This document shows, one piece after another, positions 9,614-17,927 of a DNA stretch of 64,000 nucleotides (positions within the stretch are counted from its first letter, which is position 1; each line of letters opens with the position of its first letter). Location: positions 1,555,722-1,619,721 of the forward strand of contig NZ_WTYX01000001.1 in the NCBI RefSeq assembly GCF_009827395.1, in the 5' to 3' direction. A model generated the notes under the pieces. It saw only the letters and a program-made list of their open reading frames with translations, had not been told where the DNA came from and did not search any database. This stretch comes from Pontixanthobacter aquaemixtae. GTDB taxonomy: Bacteria; Pseudomonadota; Alphaproteobacteria; Sphingomonadales; Sphingomonadaceae. A program made the translations under genes and the position numbers.

Positions 9614-10233
9614 GCGCGCTTGCGCCAGAAATACTCGCCGAAGGCAGCGATAATCGCGCCCAAAGATGCCAGCGCCATGTCTTTCTGCGCATCCCAGATA
9701 TCGCCTTGCTGGCCGTTATAGGCATCGGCTTCGGCAGAGGCCAAAGCCAGCGTCAGCATCCATTCGAACACTTCGTACAGCGCGCTTGCGGCGATGATAA
9801 ATTCCGCCGCGACATAGAGCGCGCGCTTGGGCGTAACGCCGAATTGATGTTCCAGCATCTGCGCGAAAGGATGGACCAGCAGCGCACCGAACGCGAAATG
9901 CACCAACCGGTCATAATGATTGCGTTCCCACCCGAAAATCTCGCTCAGCCCGGGAAGGCCAATCGCATTGACCCACGCATCATAAGGCACATAGGAATAG
10001 ATATAGCGCGCACCGATCGAATGCAGCGCCAGAAACAGGCAGAAACACGCCACCGCGCTGGTCGGCAATGGCCATTTGCGCAACGCAAAGAATGCCGCGA
10101 TCAGCACCAGTATAGTGGGGATGGTCTGGAGCGGCGCCTGGGCGGGATAGAGCGGGTTGATCTGCGTCCCCGCCGCCAACACAATCGATCCCAGGATCAG
10201 CCAGAACTGGCGCGACGGCAGGCCCCCGATCAT
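9610..10233 (-). CDS. DUF2238 (YjdF-like) integral membrane protein
   Basis: 207 residues with six predicted helices. The conserved block GWERNHYDRLVHFAFGALLVHP and the tail AEADAYNGQQGDIWDAQKDMALASLGA are typical of the DUF2238/YjdF family, whose function is not established. The Asp/His residues in NHYDRLVHF suggest a catalytic or ion-binding site facing the membrane surface. It is 3 nt downstream of the glycosyltransferase, probably last in the operon recO-leuB-GT2-DUF2238. Confidence 0.85.
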   Translation of the reverse strand: MIGGLPSRQFWLILGSIVLAAGTQINPLYPAQAPLQTIPTILVLIAAFFALRKWPLPTSAVACFCLFLALHSIGARYIYSYVPYDAWVNAIGLPGLSEIFGWERNHYDRLVHFAFGALLVHPFAQMLEHQFGVTPKRALYVAAEFIIAASALYEVFEWMLTLALASAEADAYNGQQGDIWDAQKDMALASLGAIIAAFGEYFWRKRA

Positions 10234-10236
10234 TGC

Positions 10237-11328
10237 CTAATACCTCCCCCAGACAAACTTGCTCGACAGCGCATAATTCCACACCGCCCCGATGATGATA
10301 CCCGCTAAGGCGGCAATCGCCCAATTGGCCCCGCGCGCTTCCAGCAAAGTCGCCGCCGCGACATTGGCAAATGCTCCCACCGAACAGGTCAGGCAGAAAC
10401 CGATCCAGCCCTTGGTAACAGCCGCCCAACCCCGCAACCGCCGGTCGCGGTAAGTCAGCCAGTTGTTGAGCCAGAAATTGAAGCTCATCGCCACGAAAGT
10501 CGCAATGATTGTCGCGAGCGCAAAGCTGCGCCCTGCGGTCAGGAACAGCATGGACAATACCGCAAAATGCACACCCACGCCCAGCGCGCCGACGGTTCCG
10601 AACAGGGCAAACCGGGTCGGGATCAAACGCCCGAAACTGCGATCATACAGCCCCACCAGAAATTCAAACGCGACCGCGCGGTCGAGCTTGCTTTCGCCCG
10701 ACAGCCGTTTGGCAAATTGCAAAGGAAATTCACGCACGCGCAAAGACGGATTGGACGCCGAGAGAATATCGAGCAGGATCTTGAACCCAATGCCCGAAAG
10801 CGACGGGGCCAGTTGCCGCAGGCGCTGCGTTTCGATCAGAAAAAACCCGCTCATCGGATCGCTCAAGGTCACGCCGGTGATCCGCCGTGCGATCCGGTTG
10901 GCCCAGCCGGAGGCTTGCTCGCGCCGGGCATTGTCCAACCCCGCGGCGCTTCCCCCTTCGGCAAAGCGCGACGCAACCGCAATATCGCATTCCCCGGTCT
11001 GAACGGCGGCCAGCATATCGGGCAGCAAGGCCGGATCGTGCTGATGATCGGCATCCATCACCGCCACAAAAGGTGCAGCGGTGGCGCACATCCCCTCAAT
11101 CGCGGCAGAGGCCAGCCCGCGTCTGCCGATCCGCTGGATCACGCGGATTCGCGGGTCCGCATGCGCCAATTCGCGCGCCGCATCGGCGGTGCCATCATCG
11201 CTGTTGTCATCGACAATGATCGCTTCCCAGCCATCGGCGCCCAATGCCTGTTCAATCCGCGCAACCAATGGCGCCAGATTGTCGCGCTCGTTAAGCGTGG
11301 GGAGGATGATGGCGAGGTTTAGGGTCAA
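10237..11328 (-). CDS. fusion of dolichol-phosphate-mannose-synthase-like GT2 and GtrA-like membrane domain
   Basis: 363 residues. Residues 1-230 form a GT-A glycosyltransferase family 2 domain with VDDNSDDGT and [11 protein letters not shown] (the DxD metal site) plus [10 protein letters not shown], as in DPM1/polyprenyl-phosphate hexose synthases. Residues about 240-363 form a GtrA-like four-helix membrane domain ([15 protein letters not shown] is diagnostic). Such fusions make a polyprenyl-phosphate sugar and probably flip or anchor it. The start ATG overlaps the leuB stop as ATGA, implying translational coupling. The nearby PMT-like gene at 8336 is a plausible user of the product. Confidence 0.9.
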   Translation of the reverse strand: MTLNLAIILPTLNERDNLAPLVARIEQALGADGWEAIIVDDNSDDGTADAARELAHADPRIRVIQRIGRRGLASAAIEGMCATAAPFVAVMDADHQHDPALLPDMLAAVQTGECDIAVASRFAEGGSAAGLDNARREQASGWANRIARRITGVTLSDPMSGFFLIETQRLRQLAPSLSGIGFKILLDILSASNPSLRVREFPLQFAKRLSGESKLDRAVAFEFLVGLYDRSFGRLIPTRFALFGTVGALGVGVHFAVLSMLFLTAGRSFALATIIATFVAMSFNFWLNNWLTYRDRRLRGWAAVTKGWIGFCLTCSVGAFANVAAATLLEARGANWAIAALAGIIIGAVWNYALSSKFVWGRY

Positions 11329-12383
11329 AGCCGCGCGAGCACCGCATCGCCAATCGCGACGGTGCCCAGGTCTCCCCCCAGATCACCGCCACGCACACCA
11401 TCTGCAAGAGCTTTCGACACCGCATCTTCAACCCGCGCTGCCTGATCTTCCAATCCGAACGAATGGCGCAGCATCATCGCGACCGACAGGATCGTTGCCA
11501 TCGGGTTGGCAAGCCCCTGCCCGGCAATATCGGGCGCGCTACCATGGATCGGTTCGTACAATCCGAAAGTGCCAAATTCGGTCTGCCGCTCACCCAATGA
11601 CGCACTGGCCAGCAAGCCGATCGAACCGACGCACATGCTCGCCAGATCGGACAGAATATCGCCGAACAGATTGCCGGTCAGCACGACATCGAACTGCCCG
11701 GGATTTTTGACCAGCTGCATCGCGGCATTGTCGACATACATATGCGTCAGCTCGACATCGCCATACTCTGCGGCAACTTCGCTAACCACATCGCGCCATA
11801 GCTGGCTGGTCTCCAGCACATTGGCCTTGTCCACGCTGCACAGTTTCGCGCCCCGCTTTTGAGCGGCCTGAAAACCCGTATGCGCAATCCGGCGGACTTC
11901 GCTTGTCGAATAGGACATCATGTCCCACCCCTCGCGCTGACCATCGGCAGTTTCGCGCATGCCCTTGTCACCGAAATAGACGTCCCCATTGAGCTCACGG
12001 ATGATCAGCAAATCGATGCTGCGCGCCAATTCGGGCTTGAGGCCGGACATCTCTTCCAAACCCCGGAACACGGTGGCCGGACGCAAATTGGCAAACAGAC
12101 CCAGCTCTGCGCGCAGCCCCAGCACCGCTTGCTCCGGCCGCAAATGGCGTTCCAGATTGTCGCAAGACGGATCGCCCACCGCGCCGAACAGCACCGCGTC
12201 GCTGGCCCGCGCCATCTCAAGCGTTTCGGCGGGCAGCGGATGGCCGTGGCGTTCATAGGCAATCGCGCCAACATCGCCTTCAAACAGGGTCAGCCCCGGC
12301 AGACCGAGCGCCTCCAGCACGCGCACTGCCTCGCGCGTTACTTCTGCACCGATACCGTCGCCCGGGAATACCGCAATTTTCAT
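11325..12383 (-). CDS. leuB: 3-isopropylmalate dehydrogenase
   Basis: 352 residues, full length. [23 protein letters not shown] at the N-terminus and [26 protein letters not shown] near the C-terminus are standard isocitrate/isopropylmalate dehydrogenase signatures. The REGDxYFG-type loop reads [13 protein letters not shown], the substrate-selecting form of LeuB. It oxidatively decarboxylates 3-isopropylmalate in leucine synthesis in the cytoplasm. It is 23 nt downstream of recO and overlaps the next gene by 4 nt. Other leu genes are not in this window. Confidence 0.95.
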   Translation of the reverse strand: MKIAVFPGDGIGAEVTREAVRVLEALGLPGLTLFEGDVGAIAYERHGHPLPAETLEMARASDAVLFGAVGDPSCDNLERHLRPEQAVLGLRAELGLFANLRPATVFRGLEEMSGLKPELARSIDLLIIRELNGDVYFGDKGMRETADGQREGWDMMSYSTSEVRRIAHTGFQAAQKRGAKLCSVDKANVLETSQLWRDVVSEVAAEYGDVELTHMYVDNAAMQLVKNPGQFDVVLTGNLFGDILSDLASMCVGSIGLLASASLGERQTEFGTFGLYEPIHGSAPDIAGQGLANPMATILSVAMMLRHSFGLEDQAARVEDAVSKALADGVRGGDLGGDLGTVAIGDAVLARL

Positions 12384-12406
12384 GAGATCAATCTGTCCGC
12401 CAATTA

Positions 12407-13012
12407 TCAGCCATCAATTTTCGCCAGCCGCTCTCTCAGCAGCACCCGGGCGGACATAACATCGCCATAAGTGCCAGCAAGCAAGTGTTTCTCTATCGGC
12501 GTAAACAATCGGTCGAAGGCGGTCAGCGCGGCAGCGAAATCGGGCAGATCGGGCGGTCGCCCACCGCCATATCCCAATTCGCGCAGCATCAGCGTTTCAT
12601 AGCTGACCAGGGCGCTGAGCCATCCGCGCGCAGAGGGCGCACCGCAAATCGCATCAAGCACCGCTTTTAATGCCGGATAGAGGCTGGGATAGGCATTGCG
12701 CTCTGGCAAAACAGAGGCGGTGAGCGAAGTCACCCAGCTGATCGCGGCGGCCGGCAAGGGTTCGCTCAGCCACGGCCCGCGGCTTTCAACCAGTTCGAGC
12801 TTTGCAAAAGGTAGTTGGTTCTCCGATTTCGATCGCAGATCAATTTCGACCAGATTGCCCGGTATAACCACCGGCCGCATCTGCCTGCCGCGCCCGCCCG
12901 CAACATAGCCAGCCACCAGCCCTTCGCGCTCTGTCAACATCCGCGCGATCACCGCTGTTTCACCGTGAGCCCGGGCCGAAACAAGGATAGCTGGTGCGCG
13001 GAGATTCATCAC
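12407..13012 (-). CDS. recO: DNA repair protein RecO
   Basis: 201 residues, somewhat shorter than the E. coli protein. The N-terminal OB-fold segment contains [35 protein letters not shown], the usual RecO opening, and the C-terminal half is the helical domain with [15 protein letters not shown], which lacks the four-Cys zinc site of some family members. RecO loads RecA on SSB-coated gaps with RecR. It heads the run recO-leuB-GT2-DUF2238. A palindromic repeat occupies the gap to ubiK upstream. Confidence 0.88.
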   Translation of the reverse strand: MMNLRAPAILVSARAHGETAVIARMLTEREGLVAGYVAGGRGRQMRPVVIPGNLVEIDLRSKSENQLPFAKLELVESRGPWLSEPLPAAAISWVTSLTASVLPERNAYPSLYPALKAVLDAICGAPSARGWLSALVSYETLMLRELGYGGGRPPDLPDFAAALTAFDRLFTPIEKHLLAGTYGDVMSARVLLRERLAKIDG

Positions 13013-13028
13013 GCTCCTCTACCCGTTT

Positions 13029-13111
13029 CGTCATTCCTGCGGAAGCGGGAACCTAGGACGGCTTGCCGCTGCGCTGCTCTGCTCTGGATCCCCGCTTTCG
13101 CGGGGATGACG
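13029..13111. repeat. intergenic palindromic repeat (REP-like)
   Basis: Left arm 13029-13053 and right arm 13086-13111 are near-perfect inverted complements. They are of the widespread type beginning CGTCATTCC and containing CGGAAGCGGG on one side and CCCGCTTTCGCGGGG on the other. It fills the gap between ubiK and recO on the minus strand. As RNA it would form a long hairpin that could stabilise or end transcripts. Confidence 0.7.
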
Positions 13112-13121
13112 GGAAGTGCGT

Positions 13122-13382
13122 TTACTTGGCCAGCTTGGCTTCGATTTGGGCTTCAAGCTGTGCAAGACGCTCGGCAAGTTTTTCGTTTTCTTCGCGTGCC
13201 TTGGCCGCCATATCTTTGACCGCGTCGAATTCCTCGCGGCTGACGAAATCCATCCCGCCCATGGCTTCCTTCACACGCTCACGCGCGCTTTCGCGGGCTT
13301 CGCGGGTCATTCCCGCAAAAGTGCCTGCAGCGCTGTTGGCGATTTTCACGAAGTCGGCGATCAGGGGGTTCTGGCTTTGCAT
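13122..13382 (-). CDS. ubiK: UbiK-like accessory factor (BMFP/DUF526 family)
   Basis: 86 residues. The sequence has an amphipathic N-terminal half (PLIADFVKIANSAAGTFAGM), the conserved VSREEFDAVKDMAAKAREEN, and a heptad-rich C-terminal coiled coil ending LAQLEAQIEAKLAK. This is the BMFP/UbiK family, which binds membranes and assists the late steps of ubiquinone synthesis. The symbol is by family only. Repeats flank it on both sides. Confidence 0.8.
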   Translation of the reverse strand: MQSQNPLIADFVKIANSAAGTFAGMTREARESARERVKEAMGGMDFVSREEFDAVKDMAAKAREENEKLAERLAQLEAQIEAKLAK

Positions 13383-13423
13383 CCGCTCCCTTTGGGATCG
13401 GATGCCGTTTTTGTCCAGTCCCC

Positions 13424-13690
13424 CAGTCGGCGGAGAATTTTGTTTAGACCCTCAGTCGCCGGGCGCTGGCCATCCGGCCAGCTTGGCTACCTCGCATAAG
13501 CTCGGGCGGCCGGTCGGCCTTGCGGTCAGCTAGTCGCTGACCGGATCAGCGCAATGCGGAAATGGCCGGGAATGGTCCGGTCCGCCATCGGACGGACCGC
13601 AAGCGCGACTGCGCGCCCGCAGCGAAGCGACCGTCAGGGAGCGAAAGCGAGGATAGCCAAGGGAGCGGATGCGACCGCCGGCGCTTGAGG
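13424..13690. repeat. REP-doublet-like repeat, copy A
   Basis: This 324 bp gap between ubiK and tspO has no gene. Inside it, 13482-13527 is identical over 46 bases to 16182-16227, and 13620-13653 matches 16317-16350 with a single difference. The element is bracketed by inverted short boxes: CCTCAGTCGCCGG at 13451 and CCGGCGCTTGAGG at 13678. The left unit (GGCTACCTCGC...) and the right unit (...GCGAGGATAGCC) are related in inverted orientation, so the whole can fold as a large hairpin, like a REPIN. Confidence 0.7.
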
Positions 13691-13706
13691 CTAAAACAAG
13701 AAACCC

Positions 13707-14258
13707 TCAAAACTCGATCCGCTGGACCGCTTGCGTCGTTTCCTGCCCATCCGCGTCGGGATTAAGCTTCAGGAATTCGTAATTGAGCAGCGTCGCGAAG
13801 CACAGCCATGCGAGGTAGGGCACCAGCATCAGCGCCGCCAATTGCCGCACGCGCCAGAACAGGGCGATTACGATGATCGCGGTGACCACCGCTGCGATCA
13901 GCACGTAAAGCCCATAGGTCATTTGGTAAGCGCCAAAGAAAACGGCTGTCCAGGATTGCGCCAGCAGGAAGTGCAGGACGAAGACGACAAGCGCGGCTTT
14001 GCGCCCCCTTGCCCCCCACGCCGCGCAGACCAGCGCCACCGCCAGCCCGATCATCACGAACAAAATGCTCCATACGATCCCGAACCATTTTGGCTCTGGG
14101 AAAATATCCGGCTTGGTCAGGCTCTGGAACCACAAGCTGTCCGGACTGCCGCCGATTTGCCCCGCCAGAAAGCCGATCAGCAAGCAGGCTGGCACAGTGA
14201 ACAGCGCCCAGCGGAAGAAGCTGGCGCGGAGCTGACCCTTGGAAGCGAGAACGTTCAT
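13707..14258 (-). CDS. TspO/MBR family tryptophan-rich sensory protein
   Basis: 183 residues with five membrane helices. LWFQSLTKPDIFPEPKWFGIVWSILFVMIGLA is the family core, with the Pro- and Trp-rich loop between helices 1 and 2. TspO proteins bind porphyrins and are linked to tetrapyrrole and photosynthesis control in alphaproteobacteria, which fits the photoheterotrophic relatives of this lineage; no photosynthesis genes are in view. It stands alone between repeat copy A and tlyA. Confidence 0.88.
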   Translation of the reverse strand: MNVLASKGQLRASFFRWALFTVPACLLIGFLAGQIGGSPDSLWFQSLTKPDIFPEPKWFGIVWSILFVMIGLAVALVCAAWGARGRKAALVVFVLHFLLAQSWTAVFFGAYQMTYGLYVLIAAVVTAIIVIALFWRVRQLAALMLVPYLAWLCFATLLNYEFLKLNPDADGQETTQAVQRIEF

Positions 14259-14365
14259 GCAAAGTCCCGATTAAATGTGCCGAAACCGATTCGACCTGAT
14301 CGGACATTGGCGGCACATGCCGCGCGCTGCAATGGGGTGATGCCGGTTGTACCGCGTTGGGAAGG

Positions 14366-15118
14366 TCAGCCGCCCTGTGCCGCGCTTCGTCTGGCCGCAA
14401 CCAGAAACTCGACATTGCCTTCCGGTCCGGTGATCGGGCTGCGCACGATGCCATCGACCAGCCACCCGTCGCCGGTCAGCCAATCGCGCACTTCGCCGCA
14501 AACCCGCTCGTGCAAGGCCTCGTCGCGGACCACCCCGCCTTTGCCGACTTCTTCGCGCCGGACCTCGAATTGCGGTTTGATCAAAGCCACCAGCCGGCAC
14601 TCCGGCTCGGCCAGCTCGAGCGGCACTTCGAGCACTTTGCGCAGGCCAATGAAGGACGCATCGCACACCACCCAATTGTATGGATGCGTGATCATGTCGG
14701 GGGTCAAAATCCGCGCGCTGGTCTGTTCCAGAACGGTCACCCGGTCATCATCGCGCAGCTTCCACGCGAGCTGGTTGGTGCCGCTGTCCACCGCGATCAC
14801 ATGGCTGGCCCCGCCTTGCAGCAGCACATCGGTGAAACCGCCGGTCGAGCTGCCGACATCCATCGCGGTTACGCCGCTTGGATCGAGCCCGAAATGCTCG
14901 ATTGCATGCGCCAGTTTGATCCCTCCGCGGCTGACCCAGGGATGATCGCGACCGCGCACTTCGAGCGGTGCGTCTTCGGGCAATTGCTGGCCCGATTTGG
15001 CCATTTTTGTCTCGCCCGAAAAGACCAGCCCGGCCATCACCAGCGCCTGCGCGCGGGTGCGGCTTTCCACCAGCCCGCGTTCGACAAGCATTTGATCAAG
15101 GCGTCTTTTCTTCGGCAT
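14366..15118 (-). CDS. tlyA: TlyA family rRNA (cytidine-2'-O)-methyltransferase
   Basis: 250 residues from ATG 15118. The frame runs further up to 15328, but the extension overlaps the divergent lipoprotein gene. It begins with an S4 RNA-binding domain (RLDQMLVERGLVESRTRAQALVMAG), followed by an FtsJ/RrmJ-type methyltransferase with MDVGSSTGGFTDVLLQ as the SAM motif. TlyA methylates cytidines in 16S/23S rRNA and was formerly called hemolysin A. It is monocistronic and divergent from the lipoprotein gene at 15208. Confidence 0.9.
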   Translation of the reverse strand: MPKKRRLDQMLVERGLVESRTRAQALVMAGLVFSGETKMAKSGQQLPEDAPLEVRGRDHPWVSRGGIKLAHAIEHFGLDPSGVTAMDVGSSTGGFTDVLLQGGASHVIAVDSGTNQLAWKLRDDDRVTVLEQTSARILTPDMITHPYNWVVCDASFIGLRKVLEVPLELAEPECRLVALIKPQFEVRREEVGKGGVVRDEALHERVCGEVRDWLTGDGWLVDGIVRSPITGPEGNVEFLVAARRSAAQGG

Positions 15119-15207
15119 AATTCCGCTTAAGCAATGGACCCCGATGCCGTTAGCGCGCATTGTAGACAGAAGAAACCGATTCCCGCTGAAACCTCGCCGG
15201 AGATAAT

Positions 15208-15750
15208 GTGAAGAAACTGCGTGCCCTTGCCACTGTTCCCGTACTTCTGGCCGCGTGCTGCGCGCCCGCGCCGGAACCTGCTCCGCCACCGGTGGTAACG
15301 CAGCCAGCACCGACCCCGAGCCCCACACCGCCGCCGGTGGTTTCCGAACCGGAATTTGAAAACTGGCTCGACGCGCCGCAGACGCTTGGTGACTGGACCT
15401 ATCGCGACGGAACCGGGCTCAGCTACGCGACTTTCAGCGCGAATGGCGAGCCTGCCCGCTTCGGTATTGAATGCGCCAAATCCACGCGCACGATCCATCT
15501 CGTTCGCGGGTCGCGGCTGACCCAGACTGTGCCGATGCGCATCCGCACCGAAACCGCACAGCGGCTGGTCAATGCGCAGCCATCGTCCGACGGGCGGCCC
15601 ATTCTGCGCGCGACGCTTCCGGCGAACGACCGCTTGCTCGATGCGATCGCGCTCAGCCGGGGGCGTTTTGCGGTTGAAACGGGCGGAATGGAGACGCTTT
15701 ATCTGCCCGCCTGGCCGGAAATTACGCGTGTGATTGAGGATTGCCGATAG
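15208..15750 (+). CDS. proline-rich lipoprotein of unknown function
   Basis: 180 residues from GTG 15208. The N-terminus MKKLRALATVPVLLAACCAP has a lipobox (LLAAC) with Cys at residue 17, so the protein is probably an outer- or inner-membrane lipoprotein. A Pro/Thr/Val linker spans residues 20-48, then a globular domain runs from LGDWTYRD to the C-terminus, with one internal Cys and one C-terminal Cys (IEDCR) that may form a disulfide. No family is recognised. Confidence 0.7.
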   Translation: MKKLRALATVPVLLAACCAPAPEPAPPPVVTQPAPTPSPTPPPVVSEPEFENWLDAPQTLGDWTYRDGTGLSYATFSANGEPARFGIECAKSTRTIHLVRGSRLTQTVPMRIRTETAQRLVNAQPSSDGRPILRATLPANDRLLDAIALSRGRFAVETGGMETLYLPAWPEITRVIEDCR

Positions 15751-15911
15751 AGGCGCCAACGCCGCTTTTCGGAGCGCGTGATTGTGACGTGGAAAAAGAT
15801 AAAATCAACACTTGTTTTGCGCTTCAAAACGAATCAAACATGCCCTCAAGGCCAGCGGCGAACGCGGGTCTTGGACCAGCCGGTGATAGGCAGGTTCTGG
15901 CTTTCAAGCGC

Positions 15912-15926
15912 GAAAGGAGGTGATCC
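15912..15926 (+). promoter_or_regulatory. extended Shine-Dalgarno fully matching the 16S rRNA 3' tail
   Basis: GAAAGGAGGTGATCC is the exact complement of the last 15 or so bases of a typical bacterial 16S rRNA (GGATCACCTCCTTTC). It ends one base before an ATG at 15928. Normal ribosome-binding sites here match 4-6 bases. The spacing from the AGGAGG core to the ATG is about 7 nt, as for a working start. Confidence 0.75.
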
Positions 15927-15927
15927 G

Positions 15928-15987
15928 ATGTCTCATGGTTCAATTAAGGGGTCGGTTAAGTTCCACACGGGAAATACTCTGGTCTAA
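15928..15987 (+). CDS. 19-residue micro-ORF behind an extended ribosome-binding site
   Basis: ATG to TAA encodes MSHGSIKGSVKFHTGNTLV, a basic, His-containing peptide. Support comes from the unusually strong Shine-Dalgarno directly upstream and the terminator-like hairpin about 50 nt downstream (16036-16079), which together define a short transcript unit. The upstream flank 15770-15910 is more AT-rich than its surroundings and could hold a promoter. The peptide is not recognised. The unit could instead be a small regulatory RNA whose purpose is to pair with 16S rRNA, with the ORF incidental. Confidence 0.45.
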   Translation: MSHGSIKGSVKFHTGNTLV

Positions 15988-16035
15988 CGCCATATAGAGT
16001 TTTCGTGGACGGCACTTCTGGCCGTTGACCATGAC

Positions 16036-16079
16036 AGGGCGATCCTCCCACGGGCGAGGGTCGCCCTTCTTGGTTTTTT
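16036..16079 (+). terminator. intrinsic terminator of the micro-ORF transcript
   Basis: AGGGCGA (16036-16042) pairs with TCGCCCT (16061-16067), with an inner CCTC/GAGG stem. TCTTGG and a run of six T follow. This is a good rho-independent terminator on the plus strand. Confidence 0.7.
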
Positions 16080-16086
16080 GATTGGC

Positions 16087-16350
16087 CTCAAGCGCCGGAG
16101 AGTCTTTTGGTTTTTGGCCCCTCAATCGCCGGAGAGTCTTTTGTTAGCCCCTCAATCGCCGGGCGGAATGCATCCGCATTCCTTGGCTACCTCGCATAAG
16201 CTCGGGCGGCCGGTCGGCCTTGCGGTCCGTCCGTTGGCGGACCGGACCTTTCCAAGCCATCAATCATTGTTCTAACTCTTGGTCGCGGCAGCCATAGGGC
16301 CACGCGGCCCGCCCACAGCGAAGCGACCGCCAGGGAGCGAAAGCGAGGAA
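16087..16350. repeat. REP-doublet-like repeat, copy B
   Basis: Second copy of the element at 13424, 2700 bp away in the same orientation. Its left part contains three tandem iterations of a CCTCAAnCGCCGG box (16087, 16120, 16150), the first two followed by AGAGTCTTTT. The 46-base identical core is at 16182-16227 and the right unit at 16317-16350. It fills most of the otherwise gene-free stretch 16080-16404 ahead of ilvE. Confidence 0.7.
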
Positions 16351-16404
16351 ATCGCGAGCGCGGACGCGCTTGCGGAACACAAAGACTCCCTTTATCCGGC
16401 GCGC

Positions 16405-17481
16405 ATGCAGTTTACGACACTTCCCCACCCCTCGCCTATGCCAGCCGACACGCGCGATGCGGCGCTGGCCGATCCCGGTTTCGGACAGCTGTTTTCCGAC
16501 CACATGGTGGTGATCGACTATGTCGAGGGTAAAGGCTGGCACAATGCCACCGTCGGCCCGCGCGAGGCGCTCAGCCTCGATCCCGCCGCTTCGGTGCTGC
16601 ATTATGCGCAGGAAATCTTCGAAGGGATGAAAGCTTACAAGCAGGAGGACGGCGGCATCGCGCTGTTCCGTCCCGAGGCAAATGCGCGCCGGTTCAATGA
16701 CAGTGCCGACCGCATGGCAATGCCGCGCATTCCCGAGGATGTGTTTATCGAAGCGATCCGCCAATTGGTTGCGGTGGATCGCGATTGGTTCCCCTCGGTC
16801 GAAGGCGGCTCGCTCTATCTGCGGCCCTTCATGTTCGCCAGCGAAGCCTTTCTGGGTGTGCGCCCGGCCAAGGAATACAAATTTATCGTGATCGCCAGCC
16901 CGGCTGGCAATTATTTCAAATCGGGTGTTCCGGCGGTGAAAATCTGGGTGGCGCAGGATTATGTCCGCGCGGCCAAAGGCGGAACCGGCGCGGCAAAGAC
17001 CGGCGGCAATTACGCGGCCAGCCTGGTCCCGCAAGCCGAAGCGATCGAAAAGGGCTGCGATCAGGTCGTGTTCCTCGATGCGGTCGAGCGCAAATGGATC
17101 GAAGAACTGGGCGGAATGAACCTGTTCTTCGTGATGGAAGACGGCAGCGTGATCACACCGCCGCTGACCGGCACGATCCTGCCCGGCATCACGCGCAACA
17201 GCCTGATCCAGCTCCTTCGCGAAGAAGGGCTGACCGTGCGCGAAGAACTCTACAGCATCGACCAATGGAAAGTGGATGCGGAAAGCGGCAAGTTGCTCGA
17301 AACCATGGCCTGCGGAACCGCGGCGGTGGTCACGCCCGTTGGCACCGTTGCCAGCCATGATGGCGAGTTCACCATTGGCAGCGGAGGCCCCGGCCAGCTC
17401 ACCAGCAAATTGCGCGAGAAGCTGGTCGGCATCCAGCGGGGCAAGGTTGCGGATGAGCACGGCTGGATAGTGAAGCTTTGA
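16405..17481 (+). CDS. ilvE: branched-chain amino acid aminotransferase
   Basis: 358 residues from ATG 16405; the open frame continues upstream into repeat copy B and is not considered coding. Fold-type IV PLP aminotransferase of the long (eukaryote-like) IlvE class. QEIFEGMKAY, NYAASLVPQAEAIEKGCDQVVFLDA, and ELGGMNLFFVMEDG are signatures; the PLP Lys is expected in the YFKSGVPAVKIW-to-AAKTGGNYA region. It catalyses the last step of Leu/Ile/Val synthesis. It is monocistronic. Confidence 0.93.
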   Translation: MQFTTLPHPSPMPADTRDAALADPGFGQLFSDHMVVIDYVEGKGWHNATVGPREALSLDPAASVLHYAQEIFEGMKAYKQEDGGIALFRPEANARRFNDSADRMAMPRIPEDVFIEAIRQLVAVDRDWFPSVEGGSLYLRPFMFASEAFLGVRPAKEYKFIVIASPAGNYFKSGVPAVKIWVAQDYVRAAKGGTGAAKTGGNYAASLVPQAEAIEKGCDQVVFLDAVERKWIEELGGMNLFFVMEDGSVITPPLTGTILPGITRNSLIQLLREEGLTVREELYSIDQWKVDAESGKLLETMACGTAAVVTPVGTVASHDGEFTIGSGGPGQLTSKLREKLVGIQRGKVADEHGWIVKL

Positions 17482-17542
17482 TCCTGCACTAAGCGGGCCG
17501 CAAATTTACCCGTTTTTAACCACGATCCGGTAGTCTTATGGA

Positions 17543-17926
17543 ATGGCTATTACAGATCGCATCGTGTCCGCTCGATTGAACGAAGAGCATGGCGAACTCC
17601 ATTATCGCTGCGGCGGTCTGTGGGATGAGCATTCTATCGACGAATTGTTCGATTGCCTCAACCGTGCTTCCGAACCGCTGGTGAGAGCGCGAAAGCCGAT
17701 CTATGCGCTTGGTGACTTTACAACAGCGATGCCGCAGGTCCGCGCGACTGCGGAGAAAATTGGCGCCCATCTGCGCAATGCAAAAGAATTCGGGCTCGAA
17801 CGTATGGCCATCTATGGCGCACCGATCCTGATGCGGATGCAGTACAAAAGATTTGCCCCGGATGTGAATGTCGAATTCTTCGACACCAAAGGCCAAGCGC
17901 TGAACTGGCTGCGCGAAGGCCGCTGA
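17543..17926 (+). CDS. conserved STAS/SpoIIAA-like hypothetical protein
   Basis: 127 residues, alternating hydrophobic strands and amphipathic helices, no signal peptide. GLWDEHSIDELFDCLNRAS and the C-terminal FFDTKGQALNWLREGR resemble the small SpoIIAA/STAS-like single-domain proteins of alphaproteobacteria, in which the last helix carries AxxWL. Function is unknown. It converges on the LysR gene with a 1 nt gap between stops. Confidence 0.6.
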   Translation: MAITDRIVSARLNEEHGELHYRCGGLWDEHSIDELFDCLNRASEPLVRARKPIYALGDFTTAMPQVRATAEKIGAHLRNAKEFGLERMAIYGAPILMRMQYKRFAPDVNVEFFDTKGQALNWLREGR

Positions 17927-17927
17927 T

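Noticed and set aside
12384-12406. Leucine leader peptide or attenuator ahead of leuB
   Set aside because: Only 23 nt separate recO and leuB; no Leu-rich micro-ORF or alternative hairpins fit.
15119-15328. N-terminal extension of tlyA
   Set aside because: It overlaps the divergent lipoprotein gene, and the S4 domain begins right at the internal ATG 15118.
15940-16125. 61-codon minus-strand frame overlapping the micro-transcript
   Set aside because: It runs through the plus-strand terminator and the first box of repeat copy B and has no ribosome-binding site; the plus-strand unit explains the region better.
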